Positions 44,663 to 54,538 of a stretch of 64,000 nucleotides of DNA are shown piece by piece (position 1 is the stretch's first letter; every line of letters starts with the position of its first letter). The stretch is from VAZQ01 sp963827585 (GTDB taxonomy: Bacteria; Pseudomonadota; Alphaproteobacteria; Rhizobiales; Xanthobacteraceae), in assembly GCA_963827585.1 (NCBI GenBank), contig CAWHCK010000059.1:272465-336464 (forward strand), written 5' to 3'. A model generated the notes under the pieces. That model saw only the letters and a list, made by a program, of their open reading frames with translations, was not told the origin of the DNA and did not search any database. A program made the translations under genes and the position numbers.

Positions 44663-46472
44663 GTGGCACGTCGTCTTAATGGGTACGGACGCACTGCACA
44701 GTTTGCCGCGATGGCTTTCGGCTTCATCAGCCTGCTGTCGACGACGGGCTCGTCATCGCTTGCGCAAGCTCAATCCAAGTCGGACGCGGCGCGGCCGGAA
44801 GCCTGTGCGCAAGACAACGGAGGGATCACGTTATCCCCCGGATTTTGCGCAACCGTGTTCGCGGACAATATCGGCCACGCCCGGCAGATGGTGGTCGCTC
44901 CGAACGGGGTGGTCTATGTCAACACCTGGAGCGGCCGCTATTACCGCAACGACACGCCGCCGCCGGGCGGATTCCTGGTGGCGCTGCAGGACACCAACGG
45001 CGACGGCCGGGCCGATGTCGACGTTCGCTTCGGCGAGACCCGCGACCAGGGCAGCGCCGGCGGCACGGGCATCGCGCTCTACAACGGCGCGCTTTACGCG
45101 GAGGTGAACGACCGCATCGTGCGCTACGCTTTGCCGGCAGGGGCGGTCGCGCCGAAGGGACCGCCCGAGGTGGTCGTTTCCGGACTGCCCCTCACCGGCG
45201 ATCACCCCATGCATCCGTTTCGGATCGATGCCCAGGGCGGCCTCTACGTCGACCTTGGCTCGGCCACCAATTCCTGCCAGGTCGAAAACCGCATGCCCAA
45301 CTCGCCGGGCATTGGGCCGTGCACGGAGCTCGAGACGCGCGGCGGCATCTGGCGCTATGACGCCAACCGGACGGGGCAGCGGTTCTCGCCCGCCGAGCGC
45401 TTCGTCACCGGGCTGCGCAACGGGGAAGGGATCGCGTTCGAACTCCGCGGGCCGGATGTTCGCGACCCAGCACGGCCGCGACCAGCTACGGGAGAACTGG
45501 CCGAGCCTCTATACCCCGCAGCAGGGTGCCGACGAGCCGGCGGAGGAGCTGGTGCAGCTGGAGCAAGGTGCCGATTACGGCTGGCCGTACTGCTATTTCG
45601 ACCTCGCGCGGCACAAGCTCGTCCTCGCCCCGGAATACGGCGGCGACGGCGGGAAGACGGTCGGACTGTGTGCCGACAAGCGTGCCCCGGTCGCGGCCTT
45701 CCCCGCGCATTGGGCGCCCAACGACCTCGTGCTCTATGATGGAGCGCAGTTCCCGGCTGCCTACCGGGGTGGTGCATTCATCGCCTTCCACGGCTCGTGG
45801 AACCGGGCGCCGTCCCCGCAGGGCGGCTACAACGTGGTGTTCCAGCCGCTTGCCGACGGCAAGGCCTCCGGGGACTACGTGATCTTCGCCGACGGGTTCG
45901 CCGGGGCGGTCGAAGAGCCGGGTCAGGCGGCGCATCGGCCATCGGGGCTGGCGGTAGGCCCGGACGGCGCGCTCTACATCTCGGATGACCAGCGCGGGCG
46001 GATCTGGCGCGTCACTTACCGCGGTCCCGCGACGGCGGGCATTGCCGCGGCACCTGCTCCCGTGACCGGAGCCGGCACGTCGACGGCCGCGGCAGAGCCG
46101 CCTGAAGGCGTCCATCCGAACGCGGGGGCGCAGGCGGCTGCGGTGCCTCTGCCCACGCCAGCCGGGGCGACCCCCGTAGAGGTCGAGCTCGGCAGCCGCA
46201 TCTACCACGGCCAGGTGGCGAGCGCGCCCTGCGCAGGCTGCCACGGGACAAACGCCAAGGGGACTCCGCTGGGCCCCGATCTGACGGGTGGCAAATGGCT
46301 GTGGGGCGATGGCAGCCTCGCGTCAATCACGCGGACCATCACCAACGGCGTACCCAAGCCGAAGGAGTACGGACCCCCGATGCCCCCGATGGGCGGCGCC
46401 CAGCTCTCGCAACCCGAACTCGCCGCCGTCGCTGCCTATGTATGGGCGCTGGGCCATCAGAACGGGCGCTGA
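44663..46472 (+). pseudogene. Sorbosone/glucose dehydrogenase-like beta-propeller fused to cytochrome c, frameshifted
   Basis: The N-terminus has a signal peptide (MAFGFISLLSTTGSSSLAQAQ). A six-bladed propeller of the soluble aldose/sorbosone dehydrogenase type follows (ITLSPGFCATVFADN, DTNGDGRADVDVRFGE, DHPMHPFRID). Near 45445-45455, after GEGIAFE, the frame breaks. The other frame continues MFATQHGRDQLRENW, QGADYGWPYCYFD, GSWNRAP and ISDDQRGRIWRV, then a class I cytochrome c with haem motif CAGCH and an axial Met in PPMPPMGG. Taken together about 600 codons encode a periplasmic PQQ- or haem-linked sugar oxidase. Only a one-base change is needed to restore it, so it may be a sequencing error. 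Confidence 0.85.
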
Positions 46473-46907
46473 CGCCAAGCGCGGGCCCGCGGATGCGCGC
46501 ATTGCCCCAGCCATTGCCGGCCGAGCCGTCGGCTTGCGGGTAGTCTGATCGCACGCGTCGCGGGGAACCACCGCGCCCGCAATCCGTCCTGCAGCCGGTA
46601 CGGACAGCGGCTGGTCGCCGCGGCCCTGAGTTGGGTCGCGGGCGGTTCGGTCGCCTCGCTACTGTCCGTTTTGCCTCGCGCTGCAGCCGCACGATGGAGC
46701 GACGTCTGAAATCGAGAGCGCATCATAATTCAACCCAATCGGGATACGCTCTAGGCGGGCGTTGCAGGGTGGCAATCCCAGCCCATCTATGGCCGGGCAG
46801 GGCGTAGCTGCCTTGAAATGCCGACGCCATCTCGTGCTATACGAGGGAATGTTCGGCTAACGAAAAACCAACACTGGGAAACCTCCTGGAACCGGAATTC
46901 TTCAATT
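46473..46907. other. Intergenic region before the truncated tRNA
   Basis: No gene seen. It holds the small palindrome at 46715-46752 and, from 46850, the A/T-richer leader of the tRNA-Arg gene. Confidence 0.5.
46715..46752. repeat. Short palindromic repeat, family F
   Basis: AGAGCG at the left and CGCTCT at the right, followed by AG to give CTAG, enclose ATCATAATTCAACCC and ATCGGGAT. A related half element (GAGAGCGCATCCCGATTGG) is at 19021-19039. Confidence 0.55.
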
Positions 46908-46949
46908 GGTCCCGTAGCTCAGCAGGATAGAGCGGCGGTTTCCTAAACC
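46908..46949 (+). tRNA. 5' portion of tRNA-Arg (anticodon CCT), truncated
   Basis: The acceptor 5' strand GGTCCCG (46908-46914), D-arm GCTC-AGCAGGATA-GAGC, anticodon stem GCGGT and loop TTCCTAA with anticodon CCT (46942-46944) are clear. After AAACC at 46949 the sequence departs: the 3' anticodon stem should read ACCGC but reads ACCCC, and no T-arm or 3' acceptor strand follows. The break point in the anticodon arm and the integrase 157 bp downstream mark this as the attachment-site junction of the integrated element. The 3' half is expected at the other end of the element, outside the window. Confidence 0.85.
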
Positions 46950-47105
46950 CCCGCCTACGCCCAATGGCAGCCAACGAATCTCCCCAACGCCAACCCCCGC
47001 CGAACCCGCCAGAAAGCCTGGATTTGCCGCACTTCGTTAGGCTAGGTTAGCCACGCGCGCTAACCGGGCATAACGCCCCCGCGCCGTTACCCGCGGGTTA
47101 CCCGA

Positions 47106-48532
47106 ATGCCGACTCTCACCGCCGCCGCCGTCGCCAAGTACGCCGCGCATCCGTCGCGCCGTCGCGAGATCGCCGATGCCAAGGGGCCGGGCCTGTACCT
47201 CGTGATCCAGCCGAAGCCCTCCGGCGCAAGGTCGTGGGCGCTACGCTTCAGGGGACCCGACGGCCGCCCTGCCAAGCTCACGCTCGGGCGCGTCGACCTC
47301 TCGGACGGCGAGACGGCGGACGAGCCGACGATCGGCGGCGCGCTCACGCTGCGACAGGCGCGGGAGTTGGCCAACCAGATCGACCGGAAGCGCGCCCGCG
47401 GCATCGATGTGGCCGAGGAGCACAAGGCCAACAAGCGCCGCCGGCAGCTCGCCGCCGAGGAGCGCAACGCGAGCGGCTTCGCCACCGCGGTGCGCGAGTT
47501 CTTCACCGACCATAAGACCAAGTGGCACACCCGCCCGCGGCGCTGGCGCGGCGATGCGCGGCTGCTGGGTCGACCTACCCGCCCGGCTGCGATCCGGCGC
47601 AAGCCGAGCCAGAGGTGATCGCGGGCTCGCTGGCCGCTAACTGGGCGGAGCGCGATGTGCGCGACATTGATGGGCACGACATCCACACCGTCGTGGACGA
47701 AGCTCGCCGGCATGGCATTCCTGGACTGCCGCGGCGCAACGGCGGCACGTCCGAGTTCGCGCGGGCGCAAGATGCACCCTGCCCTCAGCGGGCTGTTCCG
47801 CTGGCTGCTGCAGGGACGCAAGGTCACGACCAACCACTGCATCGGGGTGTGGCGGCCGTCCGCGCCTCCGGCGCGCGAGCGCGTGTTGGGCGAGGCGGAG
47901 GTTCGCTGGTTCTGGCGCGCCAGCGAGCAGCTCGCCTTACCGTTCGGCGCGGCGCTTAAGCTGTTGTTACTAAGCGGTGCCAGATTGAACGAGGTCGCCG
48001 CCATGCGCCGCGGCGAACTGAGCGAAGACCGCGCCACCTGGACCGTTCCGGGCGAGCGAACGAAGAACCACCGAACGCACCTCGTGCCCCTGCCGTCGCT
48101 GGCGCGCGAGATCATCGCCGCCGTGCCGCGAGTGGAGGGCACTTTTGTGTTCAGCACCACTGGGCGCTCTCCGATCTCTGGGTGGTCGAAGACCAAGGCA
48201 CAGATCGACAAACTGATGCTCGCCGAGGCGCGGGAGGAGGCCAGAACCGCAGGCCGCGACCCAGCCGAGGTGGTGATCCCGCGCTGGACGATACACGACC
48301 TGCGCCGCACGTGCGCCAGTGGCATGCAGCGGCTCGGCGTTCGCGTCGAGGTTATCGAGCGGTGCCTGAACCACCTCTCAGGCAGCTACCAGGGCATCGT
48401 AGGAACTTATCAGCGCGACCCCATGCTCGAGGAGAACGTCGGCGCGCGCTGCAGGGGTGGGGCCAACACGAGGAGCGCCTCGTCGGCGACAAACCGGGGA
48501 AGGTCGTGAACCTGCGCAAGAAGGGGGCGTAA
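47106..48532 (+). pseudogene. Tyrosine-type site-specific integrase, several frameshifts
   Basis: The first frame (from ATG 47106) holds the DUF4102-like N-terminal domain of tRNA-targeting integrases (GLYLVIQPKPSGARSWALRF, LTLGRVDL). It breaks near 47565; the core-binding part (GSLAANWAERDVRDIDG) is in a second frame. It breaks again near 47765; the catalytic domain is in a third frame, with the first Arg in LLLLSGARLNEVAAMRRGEL, the HxxR box in IHDLRRTCAS and the Tyr in SYQGIVGTYQRDP. The tail GQHEERLVGDKPGKVVNLRK lies in yet another frame after about 48440. At least three indels are needed, so as it stands no functional integrase is made and the element could not excise by itself. Confidence 0.88.
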
Positions 48533-48536
48533 CGTG

Positions 48537-49244
48537 ATGGACGCGAGCCGCGCGGCGGGGAGCCGGAAACGGCGGGGGCCGCGCCAGCCGACTGAGCGCC
48601 CGCCGTTGCTGCCGCCGAGGGAGCGCGCGGCGCTGGCGGCGAGGGTCTTGGCTGCAGACCTGCCCAAAGGCCGGCTCGGCGTCCGCCGCGACAAGATCGA
48701 CGGAGAGCTGTATCGGCTCGACGAAGCGTGCGCCCGAACGGCGCGCGTCCGCTCCGCAAAGTCGAGGCAGGCGATGCGCGCGATGAGGACCTTCCTCGCC
48801 GCGCTGCGCAGGGCCAACAAGCTCATCGTGGGTTGCCGGAGGACCATCGGCTGCTGCTAAAATTCGGCGGCCAGATCCACGAACTCGAGACCTACGAGAA
48901 GTACTTCGGCAGGGAGGTCGAATTTGTCCGGGACACGTGGCTGAATACGTCCCCGAGGACCGGCTCCGTCTACATGTGGGTTGGGCAACGCGTCCGGGAG
49001 CACCAGGCCCGCGCCCGACGCCTTCGAGAAGCGGCTGGCCGCAGAGGCCGCGCTGCGGCTGTGCCGGGTGCACGAGATCGAGCCCACCACGACGAAGGGC
49101 GGGACGCTTTGCGCGCTGGCGGCGGCGCTCCACGGCGAGCCGCGCGGGCGAGACCTGCAGAAGCACTGCATAGCTGCGCTAGCGGGCGGCAAGCCGTCAT
49201 CGGCCAAAGCGAGGCGCTCCGGCACCGTGGCGAACGACCCATAG
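48537..49244 (+). pseudogene. Hypothetical element protein, frameshifted twice
   Basis: It opens with a basic Arg/Pro-rich stretch (AGSRKRRGPRQPTERPPLL). It changes frame near 48835 into GLPEDHRLLLKFGGQIHEL and FVRDTWLNTSP, then again near 49010 into DAFEKRLAAEAALRLCRVHE. The segments read as coding only when joined. There is no family I recognise. It lies directly behind the integrase. Confidence 0.5.
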
Positions 49245-49680
49245 AGTGGTCGACCCCAAGCCCTACCCGCCTTCCCGCCGGCGGGGCTGGTGACCGTCGA
49301 TCGCTCAGCTTGCTTAGCCTATGTCTGTGCCGTCAGCATACCTCGGGCGCAAGCAACGACGCCGATCTTGCGGTTGGCCGGTGGATCGCCGTGGTAGCGG
49401 CGTCGATCAGGGCAAGATTCAGTCTCGGATCGTCGCGCCGTGGCGTTATAACGAAAGGGCTCCTGTTACCTTAAGGGAGCCTCCCATGACCAGGAAAGTG
49501 TTGCTCGCGAGTTCCCCCGCTATCCAGAACGTGTGGGCGCCACTGCCGCAGGGACCCGATACGGTGACGAAGAAACGGTCGCGCGCGGCATACCGCCCTC
49601 GCGAGGGCGGCGCGCGAAGGCGGCAATCTCACGGCGCGCGGCGGGACACCGGCGGCGACGAGGAGAATGCTGCAGGCGAG
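49245..49680 (+). other. Non-coding leader with a hairpin over a ribosome-binding-like site
   Basis: No secure gene. At 49458-49463 GGCTCC can pair with GGAGCC at 49476-49481; the right arm overlaps AAGGGAG, ahead of ATG 49486. The short frame from that ATG (MTRKVLLASSPAIQNVW..) turns Arg-rich and is not convincing. Confidence 0.35.
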
Positions 49681-49906
49681 ATGTTCACGACGACGGAGAG
49701 CCGGATGCATTCGTTCCCGACCCGCAGGTGTGCCGGGAGTTCGGCGTCTCTGCCATGAAGCTTTGGCGGTGGGACCGGACCCGGATCCGAACTTACCCGC
49801 GCGGATCGTCATCGGTCGTCGCAAATACCGCAGCCGGAGGGAGATCGAGCGGTTCAAGGCCGCATACTGGCAGCGCCTCGGCAGCGCGAGGGCGAGGCGC
49901 GCGGGT
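49681..49906 (+). pseudogene. AlpA/excisionase-like helix-turn-helix protein, frameshifted
   Basis: PDPQVCREFGVSAMKLWRWD in one frame and LPARIVIGRRKYRSRREIER in the next together make the standard AlpA/prophage-regulator fold: an HTH that reads a pathway-type sentence, then an RK-rich wing. The break is near 49785, and a second indel near 49712 is needed to join ATG 49681 (MFTTTESRMHS). In intact elements such proteins control integrase or excision. The exact 3' end is uncertain. Confidence 0.6.
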
Positions 49907-50047
49907 GAGCGCCCGATTCCCAGAAGCGGTGCGGGCCTGGCTCGGCAGGAAGAGCATCGAAGAGTTCGAATGCACTCCTCGACGCGCTTGATCCTGAGAA
50001 TGCAAGCGCCGTCCGGCGCGCCAGCAACAACTCTCGATGATAATCCT

Positions 50048-50891
50048 ATGCAAAAAACGCTAAAGCCTAGTGATGGCGGAGACAAGACGCCAATCGGGCC
50101 CCTCAGCAAGAAGGCCGCGCGCAAGCGGGCCAAGCGAGCGCCGGTCACTACCGGGAACAACGTGCCGGAGCGCGCGGCCGATCCCGCGAAGCAGTCGTCT
50201 CGGCACCTGCGACCACGGACGGCCGAGGACATCGCCAATGAGCAGACCGCCGAGCAGCTCGCACTGCGCATCTGGGCCGCGATGGTCGCCCAGAAGGTCC
50301 TGAGCGGCATGTCGGCCCTCATGGACGAGCTGATCCAATCGCACTTGCTGGATGACGACGATGAGGAGGCCGATGAGGGCTGGCTCGACGATCACCACAA
50401 GCGCGAGAAAAAAATTCTCGACGAGGCGATTTCAGACGGGCTCGACAAGTACTCCCGACTTCGCCGCGATCAACAATCTGCCGCCCAACTCCGATCCAGA
50501 CATTGCCCGAGACGCCGGGCAGCTGAAGGACGTCCTGACGAAGTGCGCCATCGGCGCGACCGAGTTCAAGGGGAAATTTTCACGCGCGCAACTTGAGCGG
50601 ATGGTCAAGCGCGATCTCAAGACGCGGTTCAAGAAGGACCCGAAGTACAGCAAGCACGTGCGCGAGGACGTGCCGGGATCGGACGTCAAGGCATACGGCA
50701 GCCGGGGCCGCACCTCGTCTAAGGGGACGTTCGCCAAAGCTGCCAATTACGAGAACGGCGGCGGGTTGGCCGCGCTGCTCACCGGCGGATGGATGCGTGT
50801 CGCCAAGGATCGCATCGACCCCGTGGCCTGGTCGCATCAGTTTGATTCCAGCGGAAAACTGAGCGACAGAACTGGCGGCATCACTTCGTGA
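50048..50891 (+). pseudogene. Hypothetical element protein, one frameshift
   Basis: From ATG 50048 (MQKTLKPSDGGDKTP) a Lys/Ala-rich start leads into LRIWAAMVAQKVLSGMSALM and an acidic run LLDDDDEEADEGW. Near 50455, at TACTCCCGAC, one C seems missing; the other frame continues PDFAAINNLPPNSDPDIARD and a basic C-terminal region (RAQLERMVKRDLKTRFKK). The stop overlaps the GTG of the DUF927 gene. No known family. It probably works with the DUF927 protein, given the coupling. Confidence 0.5.
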
Positions 50892-52486
50892 TCACGGAGC
50901 GAAACGGCAATCAGAGCGCCTTCGAACTCCCCCGGGAAAAGCTGGCCGGGACCGGCGCATCCGCCATTCGCTTGCTGATGAAAGCCGGCGTCCACGTCGT
51001 CGGGCGTGATGACGTGCAAAACGCGCTCGTGCAATTTTTGCGCTTCAAGCCGAGGCGCGAAATCATCCGCATGCCGCGCGTGGGGTGGGCCGAGGTCGGA
51101 TCGCATTGGATGATCTTCGTGCGGCCGGATGAGGTGATCATGCCGCCGGGTATGCCGAGGCCGCGCGGCGTGACCTATGTGCTCGATGCGGCGGCGATCC
51201 GGCACGGGCTCCACGTCGAGGGGACGGCGGCGGAATGGGCGGCCGAGGTTGCCACGCCGCTCCGGGGCAACTCCAATGTGGCCCTATCGTTCGCGACGTT
51301 CTTCGCGGCGCCGTTGTTGCATTTTGCGAGCGAGCCGGGCGGCGGCAATCATCTCTATGGGCCTTCGACCATCGGCAAGACGATGGTGTCGGATGCCGGG
51401 CAATCGATCTACGGCTGGCCGCTTGAGACGGCCGACGATGCCTTCGGCGTGACGTGGGCCGGCTCCGAGGCCGGCTTTGACGCCCTTGCCCTCGCCCGGA
51501 CCGACCTGGGACTGCCGCTCGACGAGATCACGCTCGCCGATCGGCGCTCGGCGGAGCAGATCGTCTATAAGCTTGCAAGCGGCACCAAAGGCCCGCGCGC
51601 GACCTCCACCGGGCATCTGCGGGAGACGGCGCATGCCTCCGTGCTCGTGCTCTCCACCGGCGAGAAATCGCTGGCGGAATTCATTGGCAAGAGCTTGCAG
51701 GAGGGGGCGCGCAAGCGGCTCGTCGATGTTCCTGCCGAGGTGCAACCGGGCAGCGCGTTCGAGACGATCCCGCGCGAGCAAATCCACATCGCGAGCAAGC
51801 GCTTGTTTGATGCCATGAAGCGCCAACATGGCGCGGTCGGTCGGGACTGGCAGCGCCATCTCGTCGACATCGGCCCGGACAAGATCAAGGCCGAACTTCA
51901 TGAGCACCGGGAGGCGTTCCTCGCGCTGCCGGAGGTCCTCGCCGTCGCCGCGAAGGCGCATCCGCAAGTGCGCGCGGTCGTAAACCGCTTCGCGCTCCAT
52001 GCCGCAGCCCTGCGCATGGCGATCGCGGCGGGCTTACTGCCCTGGACCATCGAGGAAGCCGACGCGGGCATCGCCGCCTGCATGGGCCGCTGGGTGGCGC
52101 AGCGGGGCAACGTCGATACGGCGGGCGAAGTAATGCGGGCCGCACGCGAGGTCGAGCGGAAGCTCGCGGCCGGCCTTCGGGATCAGTTCATCCACATCAA
52201 CAAGAGCAAGACCGGCAACAAATTGATCCCGGCCACGGAGGCTGACGAGGCCAAGGCGAAAACTCCCGAGCACTTCGATGGATTTATCAAATCCGACCAC
52301 GTTCTGATCCGGCCCGAGGCCTGGCGCCGGTATTGCGACGGGGTCGAGCCCGCTGAGATTGCGCGCCATTTCCTGGACCGCGGCGTGTTGGTCCCGGGCG
52401 ACAACGGCAGCCTCTCGAAATCACAGCAGGTGATCGGCGGGTCCGGGCGCTTCTACGTGCTGCGGATGGCAGCTCTGACGCTCTGA
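50888..52486 (+). CDS. DUF927-type ATPase/helicase-like protein
   Basis: An intact 532-residue protein with Walker A GPSTIGKTMVSDAG. Upstream of it, REIIRMPRVGWAEVGSHWMI is the typical DUF927 lead. LPLDEITLADRRSAEQIVYKLA contains the Walker B-like acidic pair, and SVLVLSTGEKSLAEFI and KRLVDVPAE follow as in the family. Such proteins occur in phages and plasmids, often joined to primase or TOPRIM parts, and are thought to act in replication initiation. It starts at GTG 50888, overlapping the previous stop (GTGA). Its N-terminus is shorter than primase-fused members. Confidence 0.82.
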   Translation: MITERNGNQSAFELPREKLAGTGASAIRLLMKAGVHVVGRDDVQNALVQFLRFKPRREIIRMPRVGWAEVGSHWMIFVRPDEVIMPPGMPRPRGVTYVLDAAAIRHGLHVEGTAAEWAAEVATPLRGNSNVALSFATFFAAPLLHFASEPGGGNHLYGPSTIGKTMVSDAGQSIYGWPLETADDAFGVTWAGSEAGFDALALARTDLGLPLDEITLADRRSAEQIVYKLASGTKGPRATSTGHLRETAHASVLVLSTGEKSLAEFIGKSLQEGARKRLVDVPAEVQPGSAFETIPREQIHIASKRLFDAMKRQHGAVGRDWQRHLVDIGPDKIKAELHEHREAFLALPEVLAVAAKAHPQVRAVVNRFALHAAALRMAIAAGLLPWTIEEADAGIAACMGRWVAQRGNVDTAGEVMRAAREVERKLAAGLRDQFIHINKSKTGNKLIPATEADEAKAKTPEHFDGFIKSDHVLIRPEAWRRYCDGVEPAEIARHFLDRGVLVPGDNGSLSKSQQVIGGSGRFYVLRMAALTL

Positions 52487-52589
52487 CGCTCTGACATGGG
52501 AATCCAGAATCAGGAAAAACCGCCGATCAGATTCCGCTGTCAGAGCGTCAGCGTGTCAGACCCCCGCATTGGGCAAGGAGAGACAGAAT

Positions 52590-53414
52590 ATGGCCAACGA
52601 TTTAACGAAGCGAGCCGATCCGACCGCACCGAAGCAAGCCGAGGACGCGGCATCCCGTCTCAAGAGCGATCTAATGAGAGACGCGCTAGGGCGCATGTTT
52701 GGTGAAGACGGCGAGAAGACCGTGCCGGGCACCCCGCGCGTCATCCTCGCGCTTGCCAACCATGCGCAAACCGCCGGCTGGGACCGCGCCAAGGTACTGC
52801 AGCGTGGGATGTTCAAGGCGGCAGCCGGCAGCGGCCTGGAGATGAAGTTCGCCTTTTACGGCGCCGATAACGCCGCCGGGGTGCGCCGCTGCCGGATCAC
52901 GAGGCGTTGGATCACCGATGCCGACGACATGGCGGACGTCATGGATCGGGCCGAATGCAGCTGTGGCTGCTACGTGAATATTCGCGACGTGCTGGCGCAG
53001 GCCGTGAAGGAGGCCGAAGACCGACCACTGCGCGCGGTGATCATCGTCGGAGATGCGTTCCATGACGATCCGGACGGTCTTGACGAAGCGGCGATCTCCG
53101 CCAATCGGCTGCGTCGGGCGGGGACGCAGGTGATCCTGATGCAGCTGGGCGACGATCTTATCACTGCGCGTAGGCTCCAGTACTTGGCCAGGGTTTCGGG
53201 CGGTGCGTATTTCCGGTTCGATCTGAGGACACAGGAACGACAATTCTCGGAGATGTGGGAGGTGGTGTCGGCCTTTGCCGCGGGCGGCGAGGAGGCCGTG
53301 AAGATGACGGGCGGGCAAGCGGCGACCCTGCTGCTGCAACATCTCAAGCAGGAGCCGATGCCAATCATCGAGGAGCGCGCTCGCGTGCGGGTGGGCTCAG
53401 ACATCAAGGAATGA
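52590..53414 (+). CDS. VWA-like protein of mobile elements
   Basis: An intact 274-residue protein from ATG 52590 with AGGAGA at 8 bp. A central alpha/beta segment reads LRAVIIVGDAFHDDPDG, AANRLRRAGTQVILMQLG and SGGAYFRFD, resembling a von Willebrand A fold. The canonical metal site DxSxS is missing (KFAFYGADN stands at that place), so metal binding is doubtful. A Cys pair ECSCGCY is notable. Its stop overlaps the start of a 29-codon ORF (ATGA). Function unknown; VWA proteins often act with AAA+ ATPases, and a DUF927 ATPase is the neighbour. Confidence 0.7.
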   Translation: MANDLTKRADPTAPKQAEDAASRLKSDLMRDALGRMFGEDGEKTVPGTPRVILALANHAQTAGWDRAKVLQRGMFKAAAGSGLEMKFAFYGADNAAGVRRCRITRRWITDADDMADVMDRAECSCGCYVNIRDVLAQAVKEAEDRPLRAVIIVGDAFHDDPDGLDEAAISANRLRRAGTQVILMQLGDDLITARRLQYLARVSGGAYFRFDLRTQERQFSEMWEVVSAFAAGGEEAVKMTGGQAATLLLQHLKQEPMPIIEERARVRVGSDIKE

Positions 53415-53500
53415 CTGCGCTCAACAAATGGGCCGACCTGCTCGAGCAGATCGTGAGTGGCAGGAAGCCAGCGACAGTCGTGAAGTTGCGGAAGCGTTAG
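53411..53500 (+). CDS. 29-residue ORF resembling an integrase C-terminal tail
   Basis: ATG 53411 overlaps the preceding stop as ATGA. The peptide (ALNKWADLLEQIVSGRKP, then ATVVKLRKR) matches the layout of the integrase tail at 48450-48532 (ALQGWGQHEERLVGDKPG, then KVVNLRKKGA). It is either a scar of a second integrase or a small coupled protein. It is followed by a strong hairpin. Confidence 0.5.
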   Translation: MTALNKWADLLEQIVSGRKPATVVKLRKR

Positions 53501-53508
53501 AATGAAAC

Positions 53509-53543
53509 GGGACCGGCCGGGCGCTTCTAACACCCGGCCGGCC
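53509..53543 (+). terminator. GC-rich hairpin, terminator-like
   Basis: GGGACCGGCCGGGCG pairs with CACCCGGCCGGCCC around TTCTAA. There is no U-tract, so termination would have to be atypical. It separates the DUF927-VWA set from the next gene. Confidence 0.5.
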
Positions 53544-53566
53544 CTAACCTAAGCCACGAGTGGTCC

Positions 53567-54240
53567 ATGGCCAAGGCTGAAAACGATCGTACCGTAGTTG
53601 CCGCAACGCGCGATAAACTCGCCGATGTCTACCGTCGTGTTGTTTCCGCGAACCGGCGACCAGAGGCAGACATCCGCTCGGACATTCTCGAGGCGATGCA
53701 CAGCGGCAAGCTCCCCCATTGGGTTGAGCGTACGATTAGGTACCGGCCGCGCCCCGACGGAGCGTCTAAATCGGAGCCGCTCTCAATGGAAGTCACCACA
53801 ATGCTCCAATGCCGCCCGAGGTGCTTGAAATCGGTGTGGCGGGGCGAGGATCGCTGCATATCGATTGGCGGAATAGCCGAGCAACACGCCGCGCGGGGCG
53901 GTGGGAGGGGAAGACATGGGATCGCATTGAATTTGAGGGTATTTGGTGTTCGCGCGTACACGAGCTGTTGTGGCCGATCGAGGTGACACAAGAGGAGCCT
54001 ACCGCAGCGGTCGAAGCGCCAAAGCCTGTTAAGACCAGGAGCAAATTTCAGACTGATCGTATCGACGCCGTAGCGCGGCGGCTTTATCCGCCAGACGGCA
54101 GACCGCCGAACAACATAGGGAATACGGCGCTCACGCGAGCAATCAATGTTGAGCTCGATCCCGAAAGCCGAAATCTCGGGATAAAGAACCCGAGCGTCGA
54201 TGCCGTTCGCAGATGGCGGCGGAGCAGGTTCAAGGACTGA
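53567..54240 (+). pseudogene. Hypothetical element protein, one frameshift
   Basis: ATG 53567 opens AKAENDRTVVAATRDKLADV and HWVERTIRYRPRPDG. After SMEVTTMLQ near 53803 the sense passes to another frame (EVLEIGVAGRGSLHIDW, RWEGKTWDRIEFEGIWC), ending with a DNA-binding-like tail DRIDAVARRLYPPDGRPP and NPSVDAVRRWRR. The C-terminal part, with its basic helix, resembles small regulators of rhizobial prophages. Function unknown. Confidence 0.5.
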
Positions 54241-54385
54241 CGCCGGTCACGCATTTTGCTCACGAGTGATCATGAGTGAAATGCGCCGGTGTTCCTATAA
54301 GCCGCTTCGTCTTTTCACTTCATCGCATCGCACTCATTGTTCGCATGAGACGCACTACCAAGCGTCACCATGCGGAACACGCGCG

Positions 54386-54538
54386 ATGTCCAACAGCATC
54401 TCCGACAATCCGTATCCAGTCGGCTCCCCCGAGTGGCGCTGGCTAGAAGCTTACGGCGACATAGGGGAATCCTCGGAGCTCTCGAGCCTCAGCCCCGACA
54501 GTCTTGTGCGCAACCCCGGGAAAAGATCGTGCGCCTAA
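54386..54538 (+). CDS. Possible 50-residue protein
   Basis: The frame from ATG 54386 gives MSNSISDNPYPVGSPEWRWL, then EAYGDIGESSELSSLSPDS. The composition is protein-like and unlike the shadow frames nearby. There is no clear ribosome site and no family. The rest of 54241-54769 shows no gene. Confidence 0.3.
   Translation: MSNSISDNPYPVGSPEWRWLEAYGDIGESSELSSLSPDSLVRNPGKRSCA

Noticed and set aside
44178..44669. 163-codon minus-strand frame in the 44.1-44.7 kb gap
   Set aside because: Ser/Arg/Pro-rich without ribosome site or motif, judged chance.
49486..49758. 91-codon frame starting at ATG 49486
   Set aside because: Ribosome-like site present, but the translation turns into Arg/Gly-rich sequence overlapping the frameshifted HTH gene.
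50440..50470. Frame change at 50455 considered as programmed frameshifting
   Set aside because: No slippery heptamer or following pseudoknot is seen; a lost C in a C run explains it.
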